Below, in pieces: positions 37,932-49,420 of a DNA stretch of 64,000 nt. Location: contig NC_079491.1 of NCBI RefSeq assembly GCF_020520425.1, positions 29,317,449 through 29,381,448 of the forward strand. The letters run 5' to 3'. The stretch is from Spinacia oleracea. Taxonomy: Eukaryota; Streptophyta; Magnoliopsida; Caryophyllales; Amaranthaceae. The notes beneath the pieces were generated by a model. That model did no database searches. It saw nothing but the letters and a program-made list of their open reading frames with translations, and had not been told where the DNA came from. The translations under genes were made by a program, and so were the position numbers. Each line of letters opens with the position of its first letter. Within the stretch, counting starts at the first letter, position 1.

Positions 37932-39590
37932 ATGCTCACCCAGGAGTTCACAAATGAAGAAATTAAGGAAGCTATCTTCTCTATCCCGGGCTCAAAAGCG
38001 CCTGGACCCGATGGCTTCAACTCTACCTTTTTTAAGGCCTCTTGGCATGTAATTGGAGGTGAAGTGTGCCAGGCTGTGAATGATTTTTTCAGCAGTGGTA
38101 AGCTCCTGAAGGAGCTTAATTGCACAAAGCTTTCTCTTATCCCTAAGGTCAGTCACCCTTCGAACGTGACTGAGTTTAGGCCGATTGCTTGTTGTAATAC
38201 TTTGTACAAGTGCATTACCAAGCTCCTTTGTAAGAGGCTTAAACTTGTGTTGCCGAATTTGATAGCTCCAAACCAATCTGCGTTCTTGGAAAATAGGCAA
38301 ATTGTTCATAATGTCAGCATTGTGCAGGATCTTGTGGGCCTTTATGGGAGAAAGAATACCCCCCCCCTAGCTGCATGCTTAAAGTGGATATTCGGAAAGC
38401 TTATGATTCTGTTAACTGGGAGTTTTTGCAGGAAATGCTCAAAGAACTGAAGTTCCCTGAGAAATTTATTGGGTGGATCATGGAATGTGTTACAACTCCT
38501 TCCTTTTCATTGCAGACAAATGGGATGGTCCATGGATTTTTTAAAGGGAAGAAAGGGTTGAGACAAAGGGATCCTATGTCACCGTTGCTTTTTGTTATTT
38601 GTATGGAGTACCTGTCCAGACTCCTGAAGCATGTTGGAGAGCAGGATGGTTACAACTTCCATTATAGGTGCAAGTCTCTGCGTCTAAATCATTTGTTTTT
38701 GCTGATGATCTCATGTTATTCTGCAGGGGTGACACTTATTCTGTTATGCTCAATTTGAGAGCTTTAGGCACCTTTGCCAAGACCTCTGGTCTTGTTGCTA
38801 ATTCAGGCAAATCTGCATTATATTCATGTAATATGAAGCCTGAAGATAAGGAGGAAGTCCTGTAAATGACTCAGTTTTCAGAGGAAACCTTGCCGTTCAA
38901 GTACTTAGGGGTTAAGATCAGCCCCAGGAAAATGAGCAAGTCCGATTGCACTTTCCTGGCAGATAAGATTGTTTCTAGACTGAGATCTTGGGGCACCAGA
39001 ACGTTGAGCTATGCTGGGAGATCTCAGTTGGTTAATTCAGTTTTGCTGAACTTGCACTCCTACTGGGCTTCTATGTTTCTTATTACTCAAAAAGTTATTG
39101 AACAAGTGATGGGTATTTGCAGATCTTATTTGTGGTCAGGTCAAGCTTATACTTCTAAAGTGCCACCTATTGCCTGGGATGATGTCTGTAGGCCAAAAAA
39201 TGAAGGTGGGCTTGGCTTCGAAGATAGCAAGGCTTGGAACCTAGCTATGCTAGGTAAGTATGTTTGGAGCTTGGCTACTAAGGAAGATAATATTTGGGTT
39301 AAATGGGTCGACCACGTATACTTAAAAGGGAGGGATTGGATAAGTTATTCTCCATCTACTTCGGCAAGCTGGTACTGGAGGCAATTGTGTGCGGTTAAGG
39401 ACAAATTCAGAGATGGTTATGCTCAGAACAGATGGAATCTGGGATCCCAGAAATACACGGCTGCTAGTGGGTATACATGGATTAAAGGAGAAAGGCAGCG
39501 AGTTCCATGGGCTGAATTCATTTGGAATAGGCTTAATGTGCCTAAATGTAGTTTTATAGCTTGGTTGGCGATGTGGGGTAGATTACAAAC
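37932..39590 (+). pseudogene. LINE reverse transcriptase (broken)
   Basis: Recognisable L1-type RT motifs in order: SKAPGPDGFNSTFFKASW, LIPKVSHPSNVTEFRPIACC, MLKVDIRKAYDSVNWEF, GLRQRDPMSPLLFVICMEYL, and the catalytic FADD box at about 38698-38709. After these comes PFKYLGVKISPRKMSKSDC, the usual post-RT segment. There are two frame changes: one at a 9-base C run (38359-38367), one in a T-rich stretch just before the FADD box. An in-frame stop lies at 38863-38865. The element cannot make an active protein. Confidence 0.92.
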
Positions 39591-41639
39591 TGTAACACCC
39601 CCGATTTACTAACTTTAAATAAATAAGAAATATAAAAGACTTTATAAAAATATTGCGGAAGCTTATAACTAAATCGGAGGTATCACCGCCACACTTGACC
39701 ACATTGTCAAGTGCTAAGGCTTACAAAACTCAAACTATTACAACTCAATTATTAGGTGATCTATTTACAACTACGTAACTGTTATAAAAGACTAACGGTA
39801 ACACTTTGAGCTCCTTTAACTTCTAACTGCAATCCTTCACGATCAATCTGCTCCAGTCATCTTGACTGCTCACCATAGAGGACAAATTCCAAAAGGATCG
39901 TCGCAGGGCCACCATAAGAAAAAGACATGGCCGCAAACACACATAGCAAATAAACACACACGTCAGCAAAAAGCTGAGTAATCACCTGTGACAAACAGAA
40001 ACATACTAATATAGAATAATAAAGGCTCATGTAAACAATGTAGTATGAAACTACATTTCAAGTATGATCCCAAAGATAAAACTAACTTCATACTCTATGG
40101 AAACTATAAATCTCCTCTTCATATGAACCTCAAATATAATGATATGATATTTTCCTCTACTAAACGTACTCAAACCAATAGGTGCTATATTTGCTCTTTG
40201 TTCTATACCTAGCCTTGGACATGGGTAATTCGAATAATAAACCAACAAGTATAAAAACTTGAAACTCTCAATAGCTACTAGAAAGACTCTCTGAGTTAAG
40301 GCCACTTTTGGACCAAATCCCACTTTTGGAGATATTAAGAAAAATAAAGATTGTAACTTGCTCTTCTACTATTGGTTATCATCTCCTTACCAACATGCCA
40401 AGGACTGAGGTCTATAACGCCGAGTCTCAAACCAAAAATATATAACTATTCTTAACCTTTTCTCATGATCTGATCAGTACCCACTTTGGGTATATAATAT
40501 ATGCACTTCTCAATTAATATGACACGGCCCCAAAATAATCATAATTTGCAACAACCTTGCTGTGTATAATATTCTAAGCTCTTGAAAATAAATCATACTA
40601 CTAATCATTATCAACCAAATATGCGACAATCGACTCTTCTAACCTTAATACACTAGTACACATGAAGCTACACCGAAACGATAATTACGCTAGAATCTCC
40701 AAACTCCAAAGTATTGGATATCTATACTAACCATTAATAGTATCTATGATAATAATTCTCATAAACGATCAAATATCCTTATTAACATAATTAAAGATCA
40801 CTAATAATTAACCCAAAGCAATTTGGGACCAACTACACACCAATTCACACAATTAACCAATATCACAACACTTATTATATATACTTTAAAAGAAATATCA
40901 TCCTACTCAAAACATCACAATATACGTACACATTTAAAATCAATATCATCAAAATATATGCCATACAATATCAAAACCATAATTAATAATCACTAATAAA
41001 ACATACGTTGTATATCCTTCATACAAATCCAACATAATGAATGAGCGTGATTACGCATAATAATTAATTCACACAAATAATCCGAAAAATTTTGACGCGT
41101 GTGATTACAACTAATAATATACACAAACAATTAGATGGGACTAAGTGTGATTACCTTCCCCGAGAGTAATGCTGAATAATGAAATTCAATTGAACGAGTA
41201 AAACAACCAAGCACGGTGCGGGTACGGCTGCGAAATGTTGTACGATACGCATGATTGCTCTAATTCGGTTGGGCTTAGAAAGGACTAATTAAACACATGG
41301 CCATGAGTAATCATGCGCCAGGTATTATTTTGCAAAAAAGGATTTTGGTGATAATGATGAAGATGATCAAAGGATATATGAATAATTTTTCTTGCTTTTC
41401 GTCAAAACTCTTCGTTCAGCAAAATAATTAACAAGAAACGGCTAAAGTCAAAATAATAGGGTTTAGGAGTATTTATAATGCTCCTAAAAACAGTCCTACT
41501 AAAAACTAAACTAGGTTTTTAAATTTTCTGAAAATATTAGAAGAGACTACCTAAAATTTGAAAGTGATATAATAAGGATTATAACTTAATTTTGCTATAA
41601 ATTATATTTTACGAAATCATAAAATATTGGGGTATTACA
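39591..41639 (-). mobile_element. Solo LTR (2,049 bp) inside the LINE
   Basis: Ends TGTAACACCCC and GGGGTATTACA give TG...CA termini as short inverted repeats. The 5-bp target duplication CAAAC (39586-39590 and 41640-41644) is exact. No internal protein region exists, so this is a solo LTR left by recombination. A TATAAATA box on the minus strand near 41470 suggests minus orientation. The ends are of a type common in large plant Ty3/gypsy LTRs, but the family is a guess. It is the youngest of the three nested elements. Confidence 0.82.
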
Positions 41640-42062
41640 CAAACCAAGGTGAGATTGAAGAAATTTGGTGTGATGGATGATGATCGATGTCCTTTATGTA
41701 TGCTCGATGCTGAGACGGTTAGCCACCTATTCTTTGACTGTTGCTATTCCAAGGCCTGTTTAGGCGTATTGGCTGCTTGTTTCCAGGTTCGGCTTGATAA
41801 TACCGGGCTGCTGAACGTCACTGATGGGTTGAGGAACCTTCGGCTGGGCAGAATCAGACGAAGGGTGGTGCAGTCCAGCGTAGTAGCCTTGATGTATGGG
41901 CTTTGGATGCAGCGGAATGATGCGATTTGGAACAAGAAAATCCTGTTGCCTGAAGTTCTAGTGAAGCAAGTCAAGCAAAGATGCCTTTGGAGGGTAACTA
42001 GTGTTCTTCCGATGAAGGCTAAGCAAAATGATAGGGGATGGATAGTTCATGTGCTTAGTTAA
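41640..42062 (+). pseudogene. LINE C-terminal zinc-binding region (zf-RVT)
   Basis: This continues the LINE coding region beyond the LTR insertion. The motif CPLCMLDAETVSHLFFDC matches the C-x2-C ... H-x4-C zinc knuckle found at the C-terminus of plant L1-type reverse transcriptases. The stop is at 42060-42062, followed by about 210 bp of 3' untranslated sequence and the A tail. Confidence 0.88.
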
Positions 42063-42277
42063 TGTTTTCTAGTGTTTTGTGATGTATGGGTGTGTTGCTG
42101 CAGATGATAGCCCTTTCCCCCTGGACCCTTCCTAGAAGGTGGCAGGGAGGGAGGAAGATTGATGCTTCTAGCAACTCACATTTTAAGTTGGCAATGTTGT
42201 AATCGTTATGATTTCAGTCATGTTTTGTACTTTTGAGCTTTGTGTTAATAAAAATTTATTACCTTTCTCAAAAAAAA

Positions 42278-42292
42278 AAACATCCCAACATT
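42278..42292. repeat. Right target-site duplication of the LINE
   Basis: AAACATCCCAACATT, matching 37888-37902 exactly, with the first bases shared with the A tail. Confidence 0.9.
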
Positions 42293-43164
42293 GATAAGAT
42301 ATTATTAAAATCCTAAAAGATTATTTTTGAAATATCGTCTCAACCAGTAGTTTGAGTACTTAAGAGTTAAGAAATATACATAGTAATTTATTCATGAAAT
42401 AATTCTTGTACAAATATGAATCATCTTAAAGTATAATATAAAGGTATGTAATGTCCTTCCAATATGGTCCAGAAGAACCATAAATAATATTATTAGATAT
42501 ATTATACCTCCAAGTTGGACGATGATATTGCTATTTATCATGTATTTCCATGAAAGTATATGACCAAAGAAAGTCCGATCCTTATTGATAAAAGAACTAC
42601 CATTTATGGCCTATAGAAAAAGGTATATATGTCAAATATGTATGGATAAATTTTGTACAAGAAAATGTATTTATCTCAGGTGAAGCTAAAATATTATTAT
42701 ATTATGTATCGAAAAAATCGAAAACAAATGTATCAAATGAGATAGAGAAAAGCACATAATCTTACAGCCTTACAAGTATTATTTTCAAAATATCAATGAT
42801 ATAAATATTCACCTCATTTGTTCAAGTGAAAATTGAAGGTTCAAGTTAAAATTTGGAGAACAAATTTTCAAGTAACTCCATGTTGTTACATTTGAGAAGC
42901 TACTCAACAATATTAGATTGATTGAATCAGAAGATTTCAAATGATGTATTCATCAGAGAGAAAAACACCCGTTGCACTCTTTTTCCCTTAACCAAGGTTT
43001 TGTCCCACTGGATTTTCCTGGTAAGGTTTTTAATGAGGCAACATCTTAAGCGTATTATGAAAACGGATGTACTCTTTTTCCTTCACTAGATTTTTATCCC
43101 ACGGGGTTTTCCTAGTAAGGTTTTAACGGGGCATAATTTTCAATAATTGACATCCAAGGGGGAG

Positions 43165-43309
43165 TTTTATGAAATATTATGTGGATGTCCATTATACCCA
43201 TAATATCTTTCTAGAACATTCTAGATCTTAGGGTTTATTATTTTCCAAGCAAACTCTATCTATTGTATGTATATATACCCTATTATTCTCATGGAATTAA
43301 ACACACAAT
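43165..43309 (+). repeat. Right LTR of the broken copia element (incomplete)
   Basis: It matches the left LTR (GATGTCCATTATACCC, TTTCTAGAACATTCTAGATC, AAGCAAACTCTATCTATTG) and follows a purine-rich tract. It is shorter than the left LTR and runs into a rearranged inverted piece of itself. Confidence 0.75.
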
Positions 43310-44126
43310 GTGGGAAAATAATAAACCCTAAATAATAGGGTTTATTATACATACAATAGATACTGTTTGCTATTCACACTAGACTTTTGGCCATCTTTTG
43401 CGATTCATACCTAAGAAAAATTATAGTAATGTGAGATCTTGTTAGATTCGTATCGATATATATTTTCTAAATATCAACTTTTTTATAACTCTTACATATG
43501 CATAATTCAAGATATTGAAAAGTCCAAAGAGCGCAGACTAGCCACGGAGCTTGGATACGGTTTTACGATCGGAGACAAGGGTTAAAGTTTGTGTTGGAAA
43601 GCGTAAAGTCAACCATGATGCAGTATTTAAGGAATAAAGGAAGTAAGAAAGTACACAATTCAATATCGGGAATGATTAAATAATTAAATTTTTATTGTAT
43701 TCAAGTCATCATTGAATTAAAAATAAATAAATAAAATTCTCCATGTATATTTTATTCAATATGGTCGTAATTTTCTACCAAAAAAATAGGATAAATGTTT
43801 CATTAAAAACATCATAAAGGTATTTTAGGAAGAAAATGTTAATTTTAAAAGGAAAATTATGAAACTTGTCTTGAGCGCGAGGAGCTACCTTTTCTCTAGC
43901 GAGGGACTCAGATTTTTCGAGGGAATCAAAATCATACTACGTTCGTGGAAAGATCATTGTGGAAAAGAAAATGGAAAAACAATAACATAGTGTTTGAGAA
44001 TTCTAGTTTAATAGAAAAATGAGTTAAATTGTGGAAATAGGATAATACCTTAATTTTAGATTGTTTGGTAATTTAAATAGAAAAATGAGGAAAATGAAAT
44101 GTGTGGAAATAAGTGAAAATCAACTG
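43310..44126. other. Gene-free stretch right of the copia element
   Basis: At 43311-43375 pieces of the LTR reappear in inverted orientation (GGAAAATAATAAACCCT; ACATACAATAGATA). At about 43430-43640 there is a decayed MITE fragment (GTTAGATTCGTATCGATATA, a phrase also present at 27945). No gene is seen. Confidence 0.45.
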
Positions 44127-44465
44127 CTCCCTCCATTCTTGTTTATTAGCCCCTTATGGAATATTGAATAATTCACTAAAATGATACATTGCATGTGAAT
44201 CTTTAAAAAAAACTCACCCATGAGGGTAGGAGAGAGAAAAAATTAAGAAAATATGGGTAGATGAAGTGTTAAGGGTTGTTAATTAGAAAACAGAGGGGAC
44301 CACTTGCACATTTATTAGGGACAAAAGGGGAATTACAATTATAATATAAGAGTAAAAGAGAAATAATTGTTGAAAAAATAAGGAAATATTCTAAAAGGTA
44401 CTAATAATAAAAAACATCACAATACAAAAAGGGGACTAATAAGTAATAAACAAGAACGGAGGGAG
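44127..44465. mobile_element. Stowaway MITE upstream of the LRR gene
   Basis: Inverted ends CTCCCTCCATTCTTGTTTAT and AATAAACAAGAACGGAGGGAG. TA follows the right end; the left flank is TG, so the TA duplication is decayed on that side. 339 bp, noncoding, about 575 bp upstream of the LRR start codon. Confidence 0.85.
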
Positions 44466-45039
44466 TAGTTATATTTTGCGTGTTTTATTTTCCATACCTT
44501 TCCCCTCAAAAGTGATAGAAAAACCGTGGAGAGCAAAATTAAACAAGTGAAAAATATGTAATATTCATTTGCCATAGTTTTTCATATTAATTAGCCAAAC
44601 AAATTAAAATTTAGAAATTTCACATTTTTGTTCAAATTTACTTTTCTACAGATTTTCAAGTTTTATTTTTTCTCACATTTTCACATTAGCTTGATTAGTT
44701 GATTTCCAAACACAGTGTAAGAATTAGTGCAAGGGATTATTGTTGCGTGGACCTGTAGACCCAAAGTCAAAAGTTTACTCTTACCTACATAATGACCTTT
44801 ATTGTTCACATAATAACTATATTAAACTTAAACACTATTTTCATAAATTTAGTATGGATCAAATCTATTTAAGAATTAGTACAAACGAAATAGTTTAAAA
44901 CTTTAAAATACGTTTTATCGACGGCTTGGTAAATAGGGAGGTAGGGTTTTAGGATGTGTGCTGAGTGCTGACTAATGAAACTGAGAGAAGCTTTATACTG
45001 TAAAGAGGAGGCGAGTTTGATTTGGCGGAAGGAAGAAGC
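44466..45039. other. Upstream region of the LRR gene
   Basis: 574 bp between the MITE and the start codon, AT-rich. It must hold the promoter and leader. No unambiguous TATA box was picked out. Confidence 0.4.
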
Positions 45040-47658
45040 ATGAGTGAGTTGAGCGCGGAGGACATCCTTCGGGAGAAGAAGACTCATAACCCCAACTCCA
45101 TCACTTCTATCTCTCTTGATCACAAAGCTCTTTCTTCTGTAAGTCGTTACACACTTTTTTTCTCCATTTTCATATGTAAGTTGTTAGCTCTAATCTTATT
45201 TACCCTGTTTCAGGTCTCATGTTTAAGCAATTTCAACAACCTTGACAGACTCGACTTATCCTTCAACAGTTTAACATCACTCAAGGTTTATTTTAATTAT
45301 ATAGGCTTAATTTCTTATTGGGATTTCAAAGTTAATTTCTTATTGGGATTTCAAGCTTAGTTTCTTATTGGGATTCCAATTATGTAGGGTTTGGAGTCGT
45401 GTTTCAATTTGAAATGGTTATCTGTGCAACAAAACAAGCTTCACACCTTGAATGGGATTGAAGCGCTCACTAATCTCGCTGTAATCTCGCTGCGCTTCTA
45501 TTTCATTTCTGCATTTACGATTAACAAATTGATTGTTTTACATTTCTGATTTGGAAATGGGATTCTGGTTAGGTGTTTAACGCTGGCAAAAATAAACTTA
45601 GATCTATGGACCAGGTGAAAACCCTGGTCAAATTACGTGCTTTGATATTAAATGGTCAGTTCTCAATTTTTGATTTTTTTAATTTTGTGTATGTGCTCTA
45701 CTCTTTGTAACAATGGTAAAATTTACCTTCTTTCTGCCGTTTGCAGACAATGAGATTACATCAATTTCTGGCCTCGATCAACTTACAGAATTGAATACTC
45801 TTGGTACACCTTTTATCTGCTTATCCACCATATGTCTTAACGTCTCAATCTTGATAATTTGTAGAAATTATACTTTTGTAGGGATTTTGTCAGTCATTCT
45901 CATGAGTTATGCACATATTTTCTCTTACTTGGCTTGTGTATCTTCATTGTAGTTCTGTCTAGGAATCCTATCCGTAAGGTGGGCAATTCATTGGCTAAGC
46001 AGAAATCGATTGTAAAGGTGAGTAGATTTGATGCTGATTAATTTGAGGTAATATCATATAACAGCATCCAGAAGATCAAGTTGTTCTAATTCTTCACGTG
46101 CTGATTAATTTGAAGTAATATCATATAACAGCATCCAAAAGATCAAGTTGTACTAATTCTTCATGGGGATTTCAGATTTCTCTCTCCAACTGCCAACTAG
46201 AAGATATTGACAATTCAATCAAAGCTTGCACTGGACTTGAGCAACTGCGCCTTGCTCATAATGATATTAAGGTGTTTGTTTGAATTCCTGTCTCTCCTTG
46301 AGTGTTAATTCGTCCATGCCGATGCCTATCTGGTTATCTCTGGCTAATCACAATAATTTTCTGGCTTTACTTTGCCGCCCCCATTTAAATAATTAGAATG
46401 CACACTATCTTTCTCCTCCTTGAACAGACTCTTCCCGAGGGGCTGGCTTATAGCAAGAAACTTCAAATTCTGGACTTAGGAAACAACATGATCTCAAGGT
46501 GGTCAGACCTGGAGGTATGCATTTTATGTTGTTTTCTTTTTTCTGACATTATCTTTGAGTTTTTTCATGATTTCCGGGATACTTTTGGTAATTGGATGAT
46601 TTGCAGGTACTTTCTTCATTGCATAACTTGAAAAACCTGAATTTACTTGGAAATCCAATAGCCGAGAAGGTCAAGCTCATAAAGAAGGTAACATTTGTTG
46701 CTAGCATGTGATTATTGCATCTGCCAAAAGCACTTGGTGGTCATGTGTACCACCAGACCACTAACTCTATGAACCGGTGGGGTTGCCGTCATATTGTTTG
46801 CTGGTGCAAGCTTCTACTTTGATAGTTCTAATACTTCTAATCAATATATGTGGAGACATTGATTGTTTATTTTTGAAAATAAACATTTTGCAGGTGAACA
46901 AGTTAGTTCCCAGTTTGCAGATACTCAATTCTAAAAGAATGGATATGAGCAATAAGAAGGATCAGAAAAACGAGAGTGCTGTGGTTAATGTAGGAAATGA
47001 GCTTAAACCATCAACCAAAAAGGATCATGATGTGAAGCACTGGGATACTAGTTCCAACAACTACATGGATGTTGATTCTGACAAACAGGTGAATAATAAA
47101 GGGCTGAGTAATGACCATAAGCTTGCCAAGGATAGAAAACTTGATGACAATACACATGTTATGGGTAAAGAGGGATCTTGCAGGAAATCGAAGGTTGTAG
47201 AACGTAATGAAAATGTTATTGAGAAAAGAGATCAGAAGAATCCTAGAAAGCTTAAAACAAGTCAAATACCTGAAGGGGAGCCAGAAGTGGTACAAATTGA
47301 TGGTAAGAATGAGCAGAAGAAAAAGGAGAAGCACATAGAGAAAGAAGTTCCCGTGCAAGAAGCTGAAAAACCTGTAAAAGATGAAAGATCAAAAAGAAAG
47401 GTAGCACATTTGGATATTATTGATGATAAGGAAACTTCATTTGCAGAACTTGTAGCTTATGATGCCACCGAAATTGTGAATCCTCCCGACAAGCAAAGAA
47501 GAGGCAGCCAAGGTGTTGGAAAAGTCGACACATTTAGTGCTCTGGTTACTTATCCCGCAAAGAAAAAGAAAAGCAAGAATCAAGGTTCTAAAGCTTCTGT
47601 GCTTCAGTTTCTGACGCCCGAAGTTGGACTGGGTGGGCCATCAGCATGGACCGACTGA
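45040..47658 (+). CDS. Leucine-rich-repeat protein, At5g22320-like (10 exons)
   Basis: Exons: 45040-45138, 45214-45285, 45388-45480, 45573-45654, 45747-45803, 45953-46017, 46176-46271, 46428-46514, 46607-46687, 46894-47658; all introns GT-AG, phases close, 498 residues. Residues 1-244 hold about eight SDS22-like leucine-rich repeats (LDRLDLSFNSLTSLKGLESC, LRALILNDNEITSISGLDQL, LQILDLGNNMISRWSDLEVL), closing with an LRR-cap-like LNLLGNPIAEKVKLIKKV. Residues 245-498 are one exon: highly charged, lysine-rich and probably disordered, with candidate nuclear-localisation clusters (PAKKKKSK). There is no signal peptide, kinase or membrane segment, so it is an intracellular scaffold type, not a receptor. 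Similarity to an Arabidopsis LRR protein is from memory; function unknown. The first in-frame ATG was taken as start. Confidence 0.92.
45307..45376. repeat. 25-bp tandem repeat in LRR-gene intron 2
   Basis: Three copies of TTAATTTCTTATTGGGATTT-type units at 45307, 45332 and 45357; the last is partial and ends shortly before the exon 3 acceptor. Confidence 0.9.
46032..46165. repeat. 67-bp tandem duplication in LRR-gene intron 6
   Basis: Two nearly identical copies starting TGCTGATTAATTTGA at 46032 and 46099, with only a few differences, so the duplication is recent. Confidence 0.9.
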
Positions 47659-48630
47659 TAACTACTGATGCATTCTGTTGAAGCTCAGTTCTATGTGAAA
47701 CTACTTGTCATCTTTTTTTCTTGTTGGTCCTCTCCGGTATCACTTGTATCATTTGCTCAGGTCACTCAGGATACATATCTGGCTTACGCTGAAGGTGCAG
47801 GTACTTCAGGTGTAGTCCTTGTAGAATTAAATGTCTGCTTTTGTGGTGCTCAGTTTTTTACTAAACCAAATTTTTTCATATCACCGTAGAGGTCAATCAT
47901 ACAATCTGATGTTTCTTTTCCTAGATCTTTCTCTGTCCTTGATAGTGTTACTACTGTTAATGCCACTTACTAGTCAAATTATCTGCACTAAAGCTTGTCA
48001 AATTTGTGTCTTGTGATTGAGAAAGCATGAAATTTACTTAATGAGGATGAAAACGGAGATTTAAGGATACAAGTGCTTCCATTTTCTTTAGACCATCATT
48101 TATCCAGCATAAAGCACCTGCAACTTATTCTCTTCGTGTCCCTTACAAAGATCGGGCTTTGAGGTATTTATATAGGGTTATGAAAGATCTGTGTAATGTT
48201 TTCGTTTTTCTTTTCCTTTTCCTGCTCTTAATTAAGTATACTACTTGGTTCTGGAGCTGTGAAATGGAATGCTCCTCCGAGTAGTTCATTATTTCCTGTC
48301 ATGAATGGCTGATATCTGTCATAAAATGGATTCACTACGCTGCTAGAGATGTCCTGCCATTACTTGAACATTTTATGTCCAGGATCCTTCCTTCTCGGCA
48401 AAAAGAAGTAAGTCCGTACTGATTAGCTCAGACTCGAGAATGACTAATGGAGGTTAATTAGTTGTAGTCGAAGAAAGGTATCCAAAGTTGATGATATTCA
48501 AGGTTTTTTTGGATGTTCCATCAATATCGTTGATGTTGGTCATAAAGGAAATTAATATTGTAAAGTGATGTTTAATGTTGCATTGGTCATAGAACGAGTT
48601 ACATTGTACCAACTATATTAAAAAAAACTA
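47659..48630. other. LRR-gene 3' region and intergenic DNA
   Basis: Contains the presumed 3' untranslated region; short frames at 47668-48016 have no recognisable product. No repeat was identified up to the MITE at 48631. Confidence 0.4.
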
Positions 48631-48910
48631 CTCCTTCCGTCCTAAATTACTCGTTACACTTACCTTTGCATATAGTTTGAGGTGATAAGTGGTTGCTTGG
48701 TTATCAATTGTTATTTGATTGAAAAAGTAGATGTGATAGGAGTTTGTGAATTTTATTTTAATTGAACGAGAGAGGGTGTGGAGACAAAAAAAAATTTAGT
48801 GGAAAGAGAGATAATATAATAATTGTGGAGTTATTATTAATTTAGAAATATTACAACTAATCTGGGACAGACGAAAAAAAAAAGTGTAACAAGTAATATG
48901 GGACAGAGAG
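48631..48910. mobile_element. Stowaway MITE
   Basis: Inverted ends CTCCTTCCGTCCTAAATTAC and GTAATATGGGACAGAGAG, with the inner arms ACTCGTTACACTT and AAGTGTAACAAGT also paired. TA lies on the left; the right flank is TG. 280 bp. Confidence 0.8.
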
Positions 48911-49420
48911 TGTAACTTTTACAATTGTATAGTGATTGTTAAGCTATTTTTTAAAGTGCTAATTTCATTGAGGGTTTGTGATTCTAATGAGAATTTATTT
49001 TTTTATAAGGTTGAAATTTAAAAGTTGAAAAAATATATAAAATAAATGATTAATATTGAGAGTTAAAGAGGCAGATGAAGTGGAAGAGGATGAATGAATA
49101 CATAAACTAAATGGTGAATAGATGTTAAATGAGGAAGATGAAGTGAATGAGGTATATAAACTGTAAAATGCTTCGTATAACCAACAACAAAAGAAAAATT
49201 GAAAATAAATAAATATTTGTGGATAAAAGATGGGGTGACATGTGTCATCTAATCGTTTGTGGTTTTCCTTTTTAAACACTAGGTATAAACTAGGTATAGA
49301 TGAGCTAAAATGACCTACATTAACATCGACGGACTTTAGAGGAATTAATAGAGTATTCCATATTTTCTGTTGAAAAATGTTGGTCATGTACATTTCTAGT
49401 GGCTGAGTGGTAAGTGGAAG

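Larger units (their letters stand above)
37903..42280 (+). mobile_element. 5'-truncated L1-type LINE, interrupted by an LTR
   Basis: A non-LTR retrotransposon carrying the reverse transcriptase and C-terminal zinc-knuckle parts but lacking ORF1 and the endonuclease, so it was 5'-truncated on insertion. It ends in an oligo-A tail (about 42270-42280) and is bounded by a 13-15-bp target duplication. Net length without the inserted LTR (39591-41639) is about 2.3 kb. It lies inside the older copia element, so it came later. Confidence 0.92.
33354..43309 (+). mobile_element. Old, broken Ty1/copia retrotransposon hosting two later insertions
   Basis: Related repeats at 33354-33537 and 43165-43309 are its LTRs. 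Between them, frames around 34250-34930 resemble a copia Gag: RYDWLHLRLQDFKSVTEYNS, then a Gly/Arg-rich stretch near 34890-34960. A purine-rich tract (AAGGGGGAG) stands just before the right LTR. It looks broken in many places, with no long frame left. The LTRs differ at many positions, so it is old. A LINE interrupts it at 37903-42280. Without the insertion the element is about 5.6 kb, a usual copia size. Confidence 0.8.
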
